Below, one piece after another: positions 7,609 through 15,318 of a stretch of 58,586 nt of DNA. The position numbers and the translations under genes were made by a program. The stretch comes from Bacilli bacterium. Its GTDB lineage: Bacteria > Bacillota_I > Bacilli_A > RF39 > UBA660. Each line of letters begins with the position of its first letter. The stretch's first letter is position 1. The notes below the pieces were generated by a model. That model did no database searches. It saw only the letters and a program-made list of their open reading frames with translations, and was not told the origin of the DNA. The stretch is from assembly GCA_900752905.1 (NCBI GenBank), contig CAADWX010000023.1, positions 1 to 58,586 of the forward strand, read 5' to 3'.

Positions 7609-8621
7609 GTTTTAAAAAATATTTATTAGATAAAACAGTACAGATAACTGTGTCAATTGTTGGATTCATAATTGCTATTCTTATGTTAAACGCATTTAAA
7701 GTGGAAAATGATTTGAAAATAACATTGACAATATTATTTTTTTTAGTTGCAACATTTAATATTATTTTTGATTATTTCAGGAAATACAAATTTTACAAAA
7801 AAATATTAAATACGCTTGATAAGTTAGATAAAAAATATTTAATTTTAGAAATATTAAATAAGCCAAACTTTTATGATGGCGAAATTTTTTATCAAATTCT
7901 TTATGATATAAACAAGTCAATGATTGAAAATGTAAAAGAATATAATTTAAGTATTACCGATTTCAAGGAATATGTAGAAATGTGGATTCATGAAGTAAAG
8001 ATTCCAGTAGCAAGTTTAACTTTATTAATTCATAACAACAAAAATATGTTTGATAAGAGATATATAGAACAAATTAGAAAGTTAGATAACTATATAGATC
8101 AAATTTTATATTTTGTTCGAAGTGAAAATGCCGAGAAAGATTATCTTATCAAAGAAATTGAATTGCAGAAGATTATCAAAGATGTTGCTTTAAAAAATAA
8201 AGATGACTTATTAGAAAACGAAGTTAATCTTGAAGTTGATATTCATAATGAAAAAGTTTTAACGGATTCAAAATGGTTAGAGTTCGTATTAAATCAGATT
8301 ATAAACAATAGTATTAAATATAAAAAAAATAATAACGAGCCAATAATAAAAATCAGTGTAAAAGATGAAAAAGATAAAGTATATCTAACTATTTGGGATA
8401 ATGGAATAGGAATACCTAAAAATGATATAAAAAGAGTATTTGATAAATCTTTCACTGGTGAAAACGGTAGAATAATGGCAAAATCAACAGGTATGGGACT
8501 TTATATTGTCAAGAAATTATGCGATAAATTAGGACATAAGATAATTATTGAATCTGAAATACATAAATATACAAAAATTACAATTATCTTTTATAAAAAT
8601 GATTTTTATAAAGTTGATTAA
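7605..8621 (+). CDS. BceS-like intramembrane-sensing histidine kinase
   Basis: The 338-residue kinase has two closely spaced membrane helices (about residues 12-30 and 38-58) with almost no extracellular loop, the hallmark of intramembrane-sensing BceS kinases, which read the transport activity of their partner pump rather than a ligand. The H box is WIHEVKIP with His129, the N box NQIINNSIKY, the G boxes WDNGIGIP and STGMGLYIV. The start overlaps the regulator stop by four bases (ATGA), so the two are translationally coupled. Confidence 0.9.
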   Translation: MSFKKYLLDKTVQITVSIVGFIIAILMLNAFKVENDLKITLTILFFLVATFNIIFDYFRKYKFYKKILNTLDKLDKKYLILEILNKPNFYDGEIFYQILYDINKSMIENVKEYNLSITDFKEYVEMWIHEVKIPVASLTLLIHNNKNMFDKRYIEQIRKLDNYIDQILYFVRSENAEKDYLIKEIELQKIIKDVALKNKDDLLENEVNLEVDIHNEKVLTDSKWLEFVLNQIINNSIKYKKNNNEPIIKISVKDEKDKVYLTIWDNGIGIPKNDIKRVFDKSFTGENGRIMAKSTGMGLYIVKKLCDKLGHKIIIESEIHKYTKITIIFYKNDFYKVD

Positions 8622-8652
8622 AGTTTATGCAGATTTGGATACTAAAAATAAA

Positions 8653-8694
8653 TATTACAAAATTGTAATATTCTGTAATATTAGAATAACGACT
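8653..8694 (+). promoter_or_regulatory. BceR-type operator upstream of the ABC transporter
   Basis: TTACA-AAAT-TGTAA lies at 8655-8668 within a 42-base block that is 39/42 identical to 6056-6097. The block ends 45 bases before the ATPase start. Confidence 0.8.
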
Positions 8695-8710
8695 AATCCT
8701 ATCTTTTATA

Positions 8711-8723
8711 TTACAATGTAATC
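8711..8723 (+). promoter_or_regulatory. Secondary palindrome, possible second regulator site
   Basis: TTACAATGTAAT is a compressed version of the same inverted repeat (TTACA and TGTAA with a shorter middle), close to the likely -10 (TATATT at 8707-8712). It is absent from the first operator region. Confidence 0.35.
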
Positions 8724-8739
8724 AGAAAGGAGAAAGATT

Positions 8740-9507
8740 ATGGAAAATATCTTAAAAATTGATAAAATTGAAAAATATTATGGCAATAAATCTAGTCTTA
8801 CAAAAGCAATTGATAACCTATCATTTGATGTTGAAAAGGGAGAATTTGTTGCAATAATGGGAGCAAGTGGCTCTGGAAAGACTACTCTTTTAAATTGTAT
8901 ATCTACAATTGATAAAGTTACATCTGGACATATTTATGTAGCAGGTAATGATATCACAAAATTAAGAGGAAATAGTCTAAATAAGTTTAGAAGGGAAGAG
9001 TTAGGTTTTATATTTCAAGATTTTAATTTACTTGATACTTTAACTGCTTATGAAAATATTGCTTTGGCACTTTCTATTCAAAATGTGAATTCAAGAGAAA
9101 TTGATACAAGAATTAAAAAAGTTGCAAAAGAACTTGATATTGTTAATGTACTTAATAAATATCCATATCAAATGAGTGGAGGTCAAAAGCAAAGAGTCGC
9201 TAGTGCAAGAGCAATAATTACTAATCCAAAGTTAATTCTTGCAGATGAACCAACAGGTGCATTGGATTCAAAGTCAGCTAAAATGCTTTTAGAAAAATTT
9301 GATTATTTGAATAAAGAATTACAAGCAACAATTCTTATGGTGACACATGATGCGTTTACTGCAAGTTATTCTTCAAGAGTCATATTTATCAAAGATGGCA
9401 AAATTTTTAATGAAATAATTAAAGGAACAAATTCTAGAAAAGAATTTTTTGATAAAATAATAGATGTTGTAACATTACTTGGTGGTGACTTAAACGATGC
9501 TCTTTAA
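8740..9507 (+). CDS. BceA-like ABC transporter ATPase
   Basis: The 255-residue protein is an MacB/LolD-type ATPase with Walker A GASGSGKTT (about 42-50), Q loop FIFQDFNLLD, signature MSGGQKQRVASARAI, Walker B LILADEPTGALDS and H loop MVTHDA. It powers the BceB permease, which releases lipid II or undecaprenyl-pyrophosphate from peptide antibiotics such as bacitracin. The ribosome binding site is AAAGGAGAAAG. The gene overlaps the permease gene by 11 bases. Divergence of function inside the family (bacitracin, nisin or other peptides) cannot be decided from sequence. Confidence 0.93.
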   Translation: MENILKIDKIEKYYGNKSSLTKAIDNLSFDVEKGEFVAIMGASGSGKTTLLNCISTIDKVTSGHIYVAGNDITKLRGNSLNKFRREELGFIFQDFNLLDTLTAYENIALALSIQNVNSREIDTRIKKVAKELDIVNVLNKYPYQMSGGQKQRVASARAIITNPKLILADEPTGALDSKSAKMLLEKFDYLNKELQATILMVTHDAFTASYSSRVIFIKDGKIFNEIIKGTNSRKEFFDKIIDVVTLLGGDLNDAL

Positions 9508-11527
9508 GTTATCATTAAAAAATATTAGTAAGAGTATAAAGGATTATGCCATCTATTTCTTTACTCTGATACTAGGTATTGCAACTTTTTATGTGTTCAA
9601 TGCAATAGATGATCAGTCAGTTATGATGAAGGTATCATTAACAACAGCAGAAATAATAAAACTTATGACCAATGTTCTTTCTGGTGTTAGCGTGTTTGTA
9701 TCTATAATATTAGCGTTTTTAATTGTTTATGCAAGTAGATTCTTAATAAAAAGAAGAAATAAAGAATTTGGAGTTTATTTAACGCTTGGAATGAGCAAAA
9801 AGAAAATATCCTTAATATTATTTATTGAAACATTAATAATAGGTATAGTTTCATTGGTAGTTGGTTTAGGAATAGGTTTTTTATTATCACAATTGATGAG
9901 TATTTTGGTTGCTAATATGTTTGAAGCAGATTTAACTAGATTTCAATTCATATTTTCAACAAATGCTTGTATTAAAACTTTGATTTATTTTAGTATTATG
10001 TATTTTGTAGTTATGATATTTAATACTATAAATATTAGTAAATGTAAATTGATAGATTTAATGCATTCTAATAAAAAATCTGAAAAAATAAAATTAAAAA
10101 ATCCATTGTTCTGTACAATAGTGTTTATTATTTCTTGCATAGCACTAGGATTTGCTTATTATCAGGTTACTGGTGGCATTGAGAAAATGACTAATGTAAA
10201 TAGTATTTTTGTTCCTATAGGAATAGGTGCTGTTTCAACTTTCTTTGTGTTTTGGTCTTTATCGGGATTGCTTTTAAAAATATTTATAAGTATGAAGAAT
10301 ACTTATTATAAAGGGTTAAATAGTTTCACCCTTAGACAGTTTTCAAGTAAAATAAATACTATGACTTTTTCTATGACAATAATATGTTTGATGTTATTTA
10401 TAACGATTTGTGTACTATCAAGTGCTTTGTCAATGAAGAATTCTTTAAATAAAAATGTGGTAGAATTTTCTCCAAGGGATATAGAAATTTCAAAACCTGC
10501 AAATGTTGATTTAGAAGATAGTGATTTTACTGATAAACAAATAGAAAATTATAAATTAAGTTTTGAAGAAATTTTTACAAAGAATGGATTTGATTTTAAA
10601 AAATTTAAAAATATAGTTTATTTTTCTTTGTATGCTGATGATTATGTTACTTTAAAGTCTACATTAGGAACTTATTATAAAACTGCAAAGAAAAATTATC
10701 CTTTTTTAAGATATGATGACTATATTGTTTTAATGAAAAATAGTGACTATAATAACTTAGCTAATAATTTTAATTTAGAAAAAATCAATTTAAATAGTGA
10801 TCAATATGCTGTTGTTGGGAACTATAAAAAAATGATTGATATTAAGAATGAAGCTTTAAAAAGAAATACAGAGATTATAGTTAATCAAAGAATATATTTA
10901 CCAAAATATAAAAAAGCAATTAATGGTTTTTATGAAATGGGTAGTCAAGAGTCAGAGATTGGGTTTATTGTTTTACCAGATGATGCTTTAAATGAAAATC
11001 AAAAGATATCTAACAAAATGGTTGCTGATTATAATGGGAATCAAGATGATATAGAGAAAGATGTTACTTCATTTTTAAATAATACTAGTAAATACATCAT
11101 AACATTTAATACTAAGAAAGATATAAGAGATGCAAGTGTTGGACTTGGTGCTATTGTTACATTTTTAGGCTTGTATCTTGGAATTATATTTTTGATATCG
11201 TGTGCTGCTATTTTAGCTTTAAAAGAATTATCAGAGTCAAGTGACAATGTAGAAAAATTTGTTGTGTTAAGAAAAATTGGTGTAGATGAACAAGAATTAA
11301 ATAAAGCTCTTTTTAAACAAATTGGAATATTTTTTATGTTTCCACTTATACTAGCTATAATTCATTCAATATTTGGTGTTATGTTTTGTAATAATATTTT
11401 AAAAACAATGGGTGTTAGTTTTAATTTAAAATCAGTTATAATAACATCTTTATTTATAATATTTATATATGGAGGTTATTTCTTTATAACTTATATATGT
11501 AGTAAAAATATAATTAAGGAAAAATAA
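9497..11527 (+). CDS. BceB-like ABC transporter permease
   Basis: The 676-residue FtsX-superfamily permease has about ten hydrophobic helices. Four occur in the first 180 residues (for example YFFTLILGIATFYVF and VFVSIILAFLIVYAS), and the later ones include IGIGAVSTFFVFWSL, MTIICLMLFITICVL and, at the end, FLGLYLGIIFLISCAAILAL and FFMFPLILAIIHSI. A soluble region of roughly 200 residues (about 325-545) lies before the last three helices; in BceB this extracellular domain recognises the antibiotic and controls the kinase. NKEFGVYLTLGMSKKKI is the typical cytoplasmic coupling motif. The start lies inside the ATPase gene with GGTGGTGA as ribosome binding site. Confidence 0.92.
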   Translation: MLFKLSLKNISKSIKDYAIYFFTLILGIATFYVFNAIDDQSVMMKVSLTTAEIIKLMTNVLSGVSVFVSIILAFLIVYASRFLIKRRNKEFGVYLTLGMSKKKISLILFIETLIIGIVSLVVGLGIGFLLSQLMSILVANMFEADLTRFQFIFSTNACIKTLIYFSIMYFVVMIFNTINISKCKLIDLMHSNKKSEKIKLKNPLFCTIVFIISCIALGFAYYQVTGGIEKMTNVNSIFVPIGIGAVSTFFVFWSLSGLLLKIFISMKNTYYKGLNSFTLRQFSSKINTMTFSMTIICLMLFITICVLSSALSMKNSLNKNVVEFSPRDIEISKPANVDLEDSDFTDKQIENYKLSFEEIFTKNGFDFKKFKNIVYFSLYADDYVTLKSTLGTYYKTAKKNYPFLRYDDYIVLMKNSDYNNLANNFNLEKINLNSDQYAVVGNYKKMIDIKNEALKRNTEIIVNQRIYLPKYKKAINGFYEMGSQESEIGFIVLPDDALNENQKISNKMVADYNGNQDDIEKDVTSFLNNTSKYIITFNTKKDIRDASVGLGAIVTFLGLYLGIIFLISCAAILALKELSESSDNVEKFVVLRKIGVDEQELNKALFKQIGIFFMFPLILAIIHSIFGVMFCNNILKTMGVSFNLKSVIITSLFIIFIYGGYFFITYICSKNIIKEK

Positions 11528-11543
11528 TATATCTTATAAAACG

Positions 11544-11575
11544 ATAAAAGAGGCTATTACAAGCCTCTTATTTTA
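11544..11575. terminator. Bidirectional rho-independent terminator
   Basis: AAGAGGC and GCCTCTT form the stem around an eight-base loop. The flanks are A-rich on one side and TTATTTT on the other, so it can serve the Bce operon and the opposing HTH fragment. Confidence 0.7.
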
Positions 11576-11824
11576 ATACTCCAATTTCTCCATATCAAAT
11601 AATGGAGAGTCATAAAAATCTTTAAGTTCTATTTTTAAAGTTTTACGTATTTTAAAGATAATTGTAGAACTTGGATTATCTACATTGTTTGCCAGTAATG
11701 CTCTTAATGTTGATGGTGCAATAGCAGATAATTCAGCAAGTTTATTTGGAGTGTAATTATATTTGTTACATAATTCAAGTATTGTTTTAATTATTTTGTG
11801 TATAATTTCTAATTTGTATTCAAA
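11573..11824 (-). pseudogene. XRE-type HTH regulator, 5'-truncated
   Basis: On the minus strand about 80 residues match a Cro/CI-type helix-turn-helix domain: IIKTILELCNKYNYTPNKLA, then AELSAIAPSTLRALLANN, then FKIRKTLKIELKDFYDSPLF. The likely N-terminal Met is missing: upstream of about 11818 the frame runs antisense through the recombinase fragment, and the only start is a TTG at 11923 without a ribosome binding site. The gene has lost its 5' end at the junction with that fragment. Regulators of this kind commonly control excision genes of integrative elements. Confidence 0.65.
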
Positions 11825-11996
11825 AAAGGAAGAAAAAATAAATGAACTAAATAGATTATTGATAGATGAGTTAATTGAAGATATTGTTGTTAGTGAAGAT
11901 GGTAATATAAAAGTAATATTCAAATATGAAGATAAATATTTTGAGGCTCTTGACTTTATAAATAAACAAAAATATGATATAATATTTTCAAGTTAA
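11820..11996 (+). pseudogene. 3' end of a large serine recombinase-like gene
   Basis: About 58 codons (KKEEKINELNRLLIDELIED, then IVVSEDGNIKVIFKYEDKYF and a Lys/Asp-rich tail) look like the extreme C-terminus of large serine recombinases of the TndX/TnpX type, where LI-x-x-I-x-V ... I-x-I-x-F-x-(F/Y) followed by an acidic helix is usual. Everything upstream, including the catalytic domain, is absent; the frame begins at the junction with the truncated HTH gene. It ends 46 bases before the first partial rbgA copy, which is where the recombinase gene of an integrated element is expected, next to an attachment site. The assignment rests on a short stretch. Confidence 0.5.
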
Positions 11997-12003
11997 AAAC
12001 GAA

Positions 12004-12029
12004 AAACAAATACTTTTAAGTATTTTTTT
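12004..12029 (+). terminator. Probable terminator after the recombinase fragment
   Basis: AAATACT pairs with AGTATTT around a short T-rich loop and runs into seven T, directly after the stop at 11994-11996. Confidence 0.6.
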
Positions 12030-12042
12030 AAATGATAGAATA

Positions 12043-12147
12043 GAAAGAAGTGATTAAAATGGATATGTACCAAAAAAGAGAAATGAGAAAAAATAAAAAA
12101 ATGAACGAAGATACAAAAAGTTTACCATCAACGAGTATCAACTGGTA
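12043..12147 (+). repeat. rbgA 5'-end repeat, copy 1 (attachment scar)
   Basis: A ribosome binding site (GAAGTGAT) and the first 89 bases of rbgA (ATG at 12059) are present up to the core ACTGGTA at 12141-12147, with two base changes from the functional copy at 15321-15425. After ACTGGTA the sequence switches to TAAACCGA, unlike rbgA. Confidence 0.95.
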
Positions 12148-12190
12148 TAAACCGAATTATGGAAAACTTCCTATGAAGTCTTATAAATAA
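12059..12190 (+). pseudogene. rbgA 5' fragment fused to cassette left end (43 codons)
   Basis: The rbgA start codon, ribosome binding site and codons 1-30 (ending STSINWY) are intact. The frame then continues into cassette sequence as KPNYGKLPMKSYK and stops at 12188-12190. It could still be translated as a basic 43-residue peptide. A small hairpin (AAGACT/AGTCTT) follows the stop. The same type of chimera occurs at 13858-13974. Confidence 0.85.
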
Positions 12191-12222
12191 AGACTTTTAG
12201 TCTTATTCCTTTTTACATTTTA
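12148..12222 (+). repeat. Cassette left end, copy 1
   Basis: Three blocks are shared in order with 13947-14021: TAAACCGA-TTATGGAAAA just after the core, CTTATAAATAAAGA (12180-12193) and CTTTTTACATTTTA (12209-12222). The intervening bases differ, so these are related but diverged element ends. Confidence 0.75.
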
Positions 12223-12313
12223 TAACTGGAAAATGATAGTTATTTTAAATCAAATAGATGTAATAACGACTTATGGAAACCTTTTATATGAAGCAATAAA
12301 TAAGGAGGTAGTA

Positions 12314-13125
12314 ATGAAGAAAATCGGAGATAGATATACTAATAATATTTTTGAAAATATTAAACATATAGATGAATATGGAAATGAATATTGGTATGCA
12401 CGCGAATTACAAAAAGTTTTAGAATATAAAGACTGGAGAAACTTCTTAAAGGTTTTAAATAAAGCAAAAGATGCTTGTAAAAATTCTGGGTTTAATATAG
12501 ATGAACAATTTGTTGAGGTCAACAGGTTGTCAAAAAGAAATAATAATGCCACTGCTAATATACAAGATTATAAACTTTCAAGATATATATGTTATTTAAT
12601 AGTACAAAATGCGGATTCAAGCAAAGAAGTTGTTGCTTTAGGACAAACCTATTTTGCTATTCAAACAAGAAAACAAGAAATAACAGAACAGGAATATGAT
12701 TCATTATCAGATGACGAAAAAAGATTTTATCAAAGCAAGGTAATTATACTTCGCAAAGAGTTGCCTCTGCAGCAGGTGTTAAAAATATGGCTGAGTTTCA
12801 TAATGCAGGGTATAAAGGTTTATATAATGTTGAAACAGTTGATGATATTTTTAAAAGAAAAAAATTACGCTATAGAGAAGATATTTTAGATAATATGAAT
12901 GAAGATGAATTAGTTGCTAATTTATTTAGAATAAATCAAACAAAACAAAAACTTTTAAAAGACAATGTACAAGGTGAGAAAGAAGCAAAAGATGTACATT
13001 ATGAGGTAGGTAAAAAAGTTAGGAAAGCAATTGCAGATATTGGTGGAATGATGCCTGAAGAAATACCAACACCTAAAAAGAGTTTGAAAGAACTTGAAAG
13101 ACAAAAGAAACAAATAGAAAATTAA
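12314..13125 (+). pseudogene. dinD: DinD (damage-inducible protein D), frameshifted copy
   Basis: The gene starts at ATG 12314 behind AAGGAGGT and matches the intact DinD copy at 14112 along its whole length (YWYARELQKVLEYKDWRNF, LSRYICYLIVQNAD, GQTYFAIQTRKQE, KRKKLRYREDILDNMNEDEL, GGMMPEE). Between 12735 and 12736 a 13-base stretch present in the other copy is missing, which shifts the frame; the remainder continues in frame from about 12787 to 13125. The product is therefore split into a protein of about 145 native residues with an aberrant tail and a 112-residue piece. In the segment around residues 50-85 it is closer to E. coli DinD (KAKDACKNSGFNIDEQF) than the intact copy is. Confidence 0.88.
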
Positions 13126-13204
13126 AGATAAAAAGAAACTAGAAAAAATGAAATGAAAAATTTTTAAATGCAATTATTGTAAAAAATAAAAGGAGGTATT
13201 TATT

Positions 13205-13837
13205 ATGAATAATAATAATTTAATGGAAATATTTTATTTAGAAACGCCATCTTTAGAACGTAAGAAAGAAATAATAAATTATATAAATGAATTTGTAGAA
13301 TATAAATCAGACATTAATGGAACTGGATCGTTGGATAAAATATTAGAAGGATATACTTTTGAACAGGCTTTAGAAAGATGTTTGAATATGGAAAACAGAG
13401 AATATGCAGAAAAAAATGGAAGATGCCAGGGAAAGACTTTTTTACTTATTAGAAAAAATGATAACAAAATTGTGGGTACAATCAACATTAGGTGGAATTT
13501 GACAGAAGAAATGAAACGATTTGGTGGAAATATTGGTTATGGAATAAGACCTACTGAAAGAAGAAGAGGATATAATAAGATAAATTTATATCTTGGATTG
13601 ATTGAAGCAAAAAAGATTGGACTGGATAAAGTGATGTTAGATTGTGACGTGGAAAATTTAGGTTCAAGTAAAACCATGGAAGCGTTAGGCGGAAAGCTAG
13701 AAAGAACTGAAATTGATCCATATGATGGAATACTAACAAGTGTATATTGGATTAATGTAGACGAATCGCTTGAAAAATATAAAGATGAGTATGTTAATTT
13801 TATTGATAAAAGTTATGGAAATAAGTTTATGAAATAA
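13205..13837 (+). CDS. GNAT-family N-acetyltransferase (cassette cargo)
   Basis: The 210-residue protein has an N-terminal helical region with a conserved-looking YTFEQALERCLNMENREYA, then strands KTFLLIRKNDNKIVGTINIRW, the acetyl-CoA motif GYGIRPTERRRGYNKINLYL, and the C-terminal VMLDCDVENLGSSKTMEALGG segment followed by YWINV. This is the layout of GNAT enzymes of the AAC/RimJ-like class with a long N-terminal extension. The substrate is unknown; it could be a resistance or toxin-type cargo gene. A near-perfect AAAAGGAGGT ribosome binding site precedes it. The gene is 80 bases after the broken dinD and ends just before the second rbgA-5' scar, so it is the cargo of the first cassette. Confidence 0.82.
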   Translation: MNNNNLMEIFYLETPSLERKKEIINYINEFVEYKSDINGTGSLDKILEGYTFEQALERCLNMENREYAEKNGRCQGKTFLLIRKNDNKIVGTINIRWNLTEEMKRFGGNIGYGIRPTERRRGYNKINLYLGLIEAKKIGLDKVMLDCDVENLGSSKTMEALGGKLERTEIDPYDGILTSVYWINVDESLEKYKDEYVNFIDKSYGNKFMK

Positions 13838-13841
13838 TTAA

Positions 13842-13946
13842 AAGGAAGTGATAAATAATGGATATGTATCAAAAAAGAGAAATGAGAAAAAATAAAAAAA
13901 TGAACGCGGATACAAAAAGTTTACCATCAACGAGTATCAACTGGTA
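13842..13946 (+). repeat. rbgA 5'-end repeat, copy 2 (attachment scar)
   Basis: AAGGAAGTGAT plus the first 89 bases of rbgA (ATG at 13858) end at the same core ACTGGTA as the other copies. It differs from the functional copy by three bases in the coding part, two of them changing Glu17 to Ala. Confidence 0.95.
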
Positions 13947-13974
13947 TAAACCGACTTATGGAAAATCCTATTAA
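13858..13974 (+). pseudogene. rbgA 5' fragment fused to cassette left end (38 codons)
   Basis: Codons 1-30 of rbgA are followed by KPTYGKSY and a stop at 13972-13974. The ribosome binding site is intact. It is parallel to the chimera at 12059. Confidence 0.85.
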
Positions 13975-14021
13975 ATCCCTTATAAATAAAGAAAAAGATA
14001 TTTAATACTTTTTACATTTTA
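13947..14021 (+). repeat. Cassette left end, copy 2
   Basis: TAAACCGACTTATGGAAAA follows the core, then CTTATAAATAAAGA (13979-13992) and CTTTTTACATTTTA (14008-14021), in the same order as at 12148-12222. Confidence 0.75.
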
Positions 14022-14111
14022 TCGCTTCTTTTTAGAAAAAAAATATAAAAAAGTTGAGGTAATGGGGACATAAGGAAAACTTTAATATAATTAATAGAAA
14101 TGGAGGTAGCA

Positions 14112-14966
14112 ATGAAGATAATTGAAAATAAATATTCTAACAATACTTTTGAAAATATAAAACATATTGATGATTATGGAAATGAATATTGGTATGCACG
14201 TGAATTACAAAAAGTATTGGAATACAAGGATTGGAGAAATTTTCAAAAAGTAATAGATAAAGCAGTTTTATCAGCAAATAATAGTGTTTCAAATGAAGAA
14301 GATTGGGTTGTTGAAGTCAACAATCCAATAAAAACTGGTAAAGGTAAAGAAGAATTTATTAAAGACTATAAACTTTCAAGATATATATGTTATTTAATAG
14401 TGCAAAATGCTGATCCAAGCAAAGAAGTTGTTGCTTTAGGACAAACATATTTTGCTATTCAAACAAGAAAACAAGAAATAACAGAACAAGAATATGATTC
14501 TTTATCAGATGATGAAAAAAGATTTTATCAAAGAAAATTAACAAAACAAGGTAATTATACGTTACAAAAAGTTGCTTCATCTGCTGGTGTTAAAAATATG
14601 GCTGAATTTCATAATGCAGGATATAAAGGATTATATAATGGAGAAACTGCTGATGATATTTTTAAAAGAAAAAAATTAAGATATAGAGAAGATATTTTAG
14701 ATAATATGAATGAAGATGAATTAGTTGCTAATTTATTTAGAATAAATCAAACTAAGCAAAAACTTTTAAAAGATAATGTGCAAGGTGAAAAAGAAGCCAA
14801 AGACATACATTATGAGGTTGGTAAAAAAGTTAGAAAAGCAATTGCAGATATTGGTGGGATGATGCCTGAAGAAATGCCAACACCTAAAAAGAGTTTAAAA
14901 GAACTTGAAAGAGAAAGGAAAAAATTAGAAATAAAAGAGCAAAAGAAACTTGAGGAAATAAAATAG
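14112..14966 (+). CDS. dinD: DinD, damage-inducible protein D
   Basis: The 284-residue protein is a full-length DinD, which in E. coli is SOS-induced and inhibits RecA filament activities. Matches to the family run throughout: GNEYWYARELQKVLEYKDW near the start (the BRO-N-like part), LSRYICYLIVQNADPSKEVV, GQTYFAIQTRKQEI, DDEKRFYQR, FHNAGYKGLYNGETADDIF, LVANLFRINQTKQKLLKDN and KVRKAIADIGGMMPEEMPTP, followed by a charged coiled tail. An ATG 12 bases earlier overlaps the GGAGGT ribosome binding site (14102-14107), so I use ATG 14112. No LexA-type palindrome is visible upstream, unlike E. coli dinD. It is the first gene of the second cassette. Confidence 0.92.
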   Translation: MKIIENKYSNNTFENIKHIDDYGNEYWYARELQKVLEYKDWRNFQKVIDKAVLSANNSVSNEEDWVVEVNNPIKTGKGKEEFIKDYKLSRYICYLIVQNADPSKEVVALGQTYFAIQTRKQEITEQEYDSLSDDEKRFYQRKLTKQGNYTLQKVASSAGVKNMAEFHNAGYKGLYNGETADDIFKRKKLRYREDILDNMNEDELVANLFRINQTKQKLLKDNVQGEKEAKDIHYEVGKKVRKAIADIGGMMPEEMPTPKKSLKELERERKKLEIKEQKKLEEIK

Positions 14967-14989
14967 TAATTTGGATGGAGGATTACAAA

Positions 14990-15298
14990 ATGAAAATAAT
15001 AACACTATGTGGAAGTTTAAAATTTCAAAAAGAGATGATGACAGTTGCTGAAACGATGGCATTAGAAGGATATTGTATTCTTACACCAGTATATCCAGTA
15101 TTAGAAAATAGGAAGGCAACAGAAGAGCAATTAATAAAATTGAAAGAGGCACATTTTAAAAGAATAGAATTATCAGATACTATATTGGTAGTAAATATAA
15201 ATAATTATATTGGAGAAAGTACAAATTTAGAAATAGATTATGCAAAAAAATTAGGTAAAGAAATTATATATTATACCGATTTAATCGAAAATAAGTAG
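14990..15298 (+). CDS. Nucleoside 2-deoxyribosyltransferase-like protein
   Basis: The 102-residue protein has the short Rossmann-like fold of the nucleoside deoxyribosyltransferase/DUF4406 superfamily: N-terminal MKIITLCGSLKF, a central helix EMMTVAETMALEGYCILTP, LSDTILVVNI and a C-terminal GESTNLEIDYAKKLGKEIIYY, in which the Glu of the GESTNLEI segment is at the usual catalytic position. Small versions of this fold are frequent in phages and mobile elements and may act on nucleotides or nucleotide-derived signals. GGAGG at 14977-14981 fits ATG 14990 rather than the ATG at 14975. It is the cargo gene of the second cassette, just behind dinD. Confidence 0.75.
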   Translation: MKIITLCGSLKFQKEMMTVAETMALEGYCILTPVYPVLENRKATEEQLIKLKEAHFKRIELSDTILVVNINNYIGESTNLEIDYAKKLGKEIIYYTDLIENK

Positions 15299-15302
15299 AG
15301 CA

Positions 15303-15318
15303 ACAACTTACAAGTTGT
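15303..15318. other. Small inverted repeat between cassette cargo and rbgA
   Basis: ACAACTT and AAGTTGT flank two bases. It lacks a T run and sits directly before the third rbgA-5' repeat. It could be a weak terminator or a protein-binding site at the cassette right end. Confidence 0.35.

Noticed and set aside
12233..12889. Open frame starting with ATG at 12233, longer than the dinD part.
   Set aside because: The ribosome binding site AAGGAGGT lies directly before ATG 12314, the start that matches the intact DinD copy; the first 27 codons are unrelated leader sequence.
12314..14966. LexA boxes in front of the dinD genes, as in E. coli.
   Set aside because: I found no GAAC-N4-GTTC-like palindrome within about 150 bases upstream of either copy.
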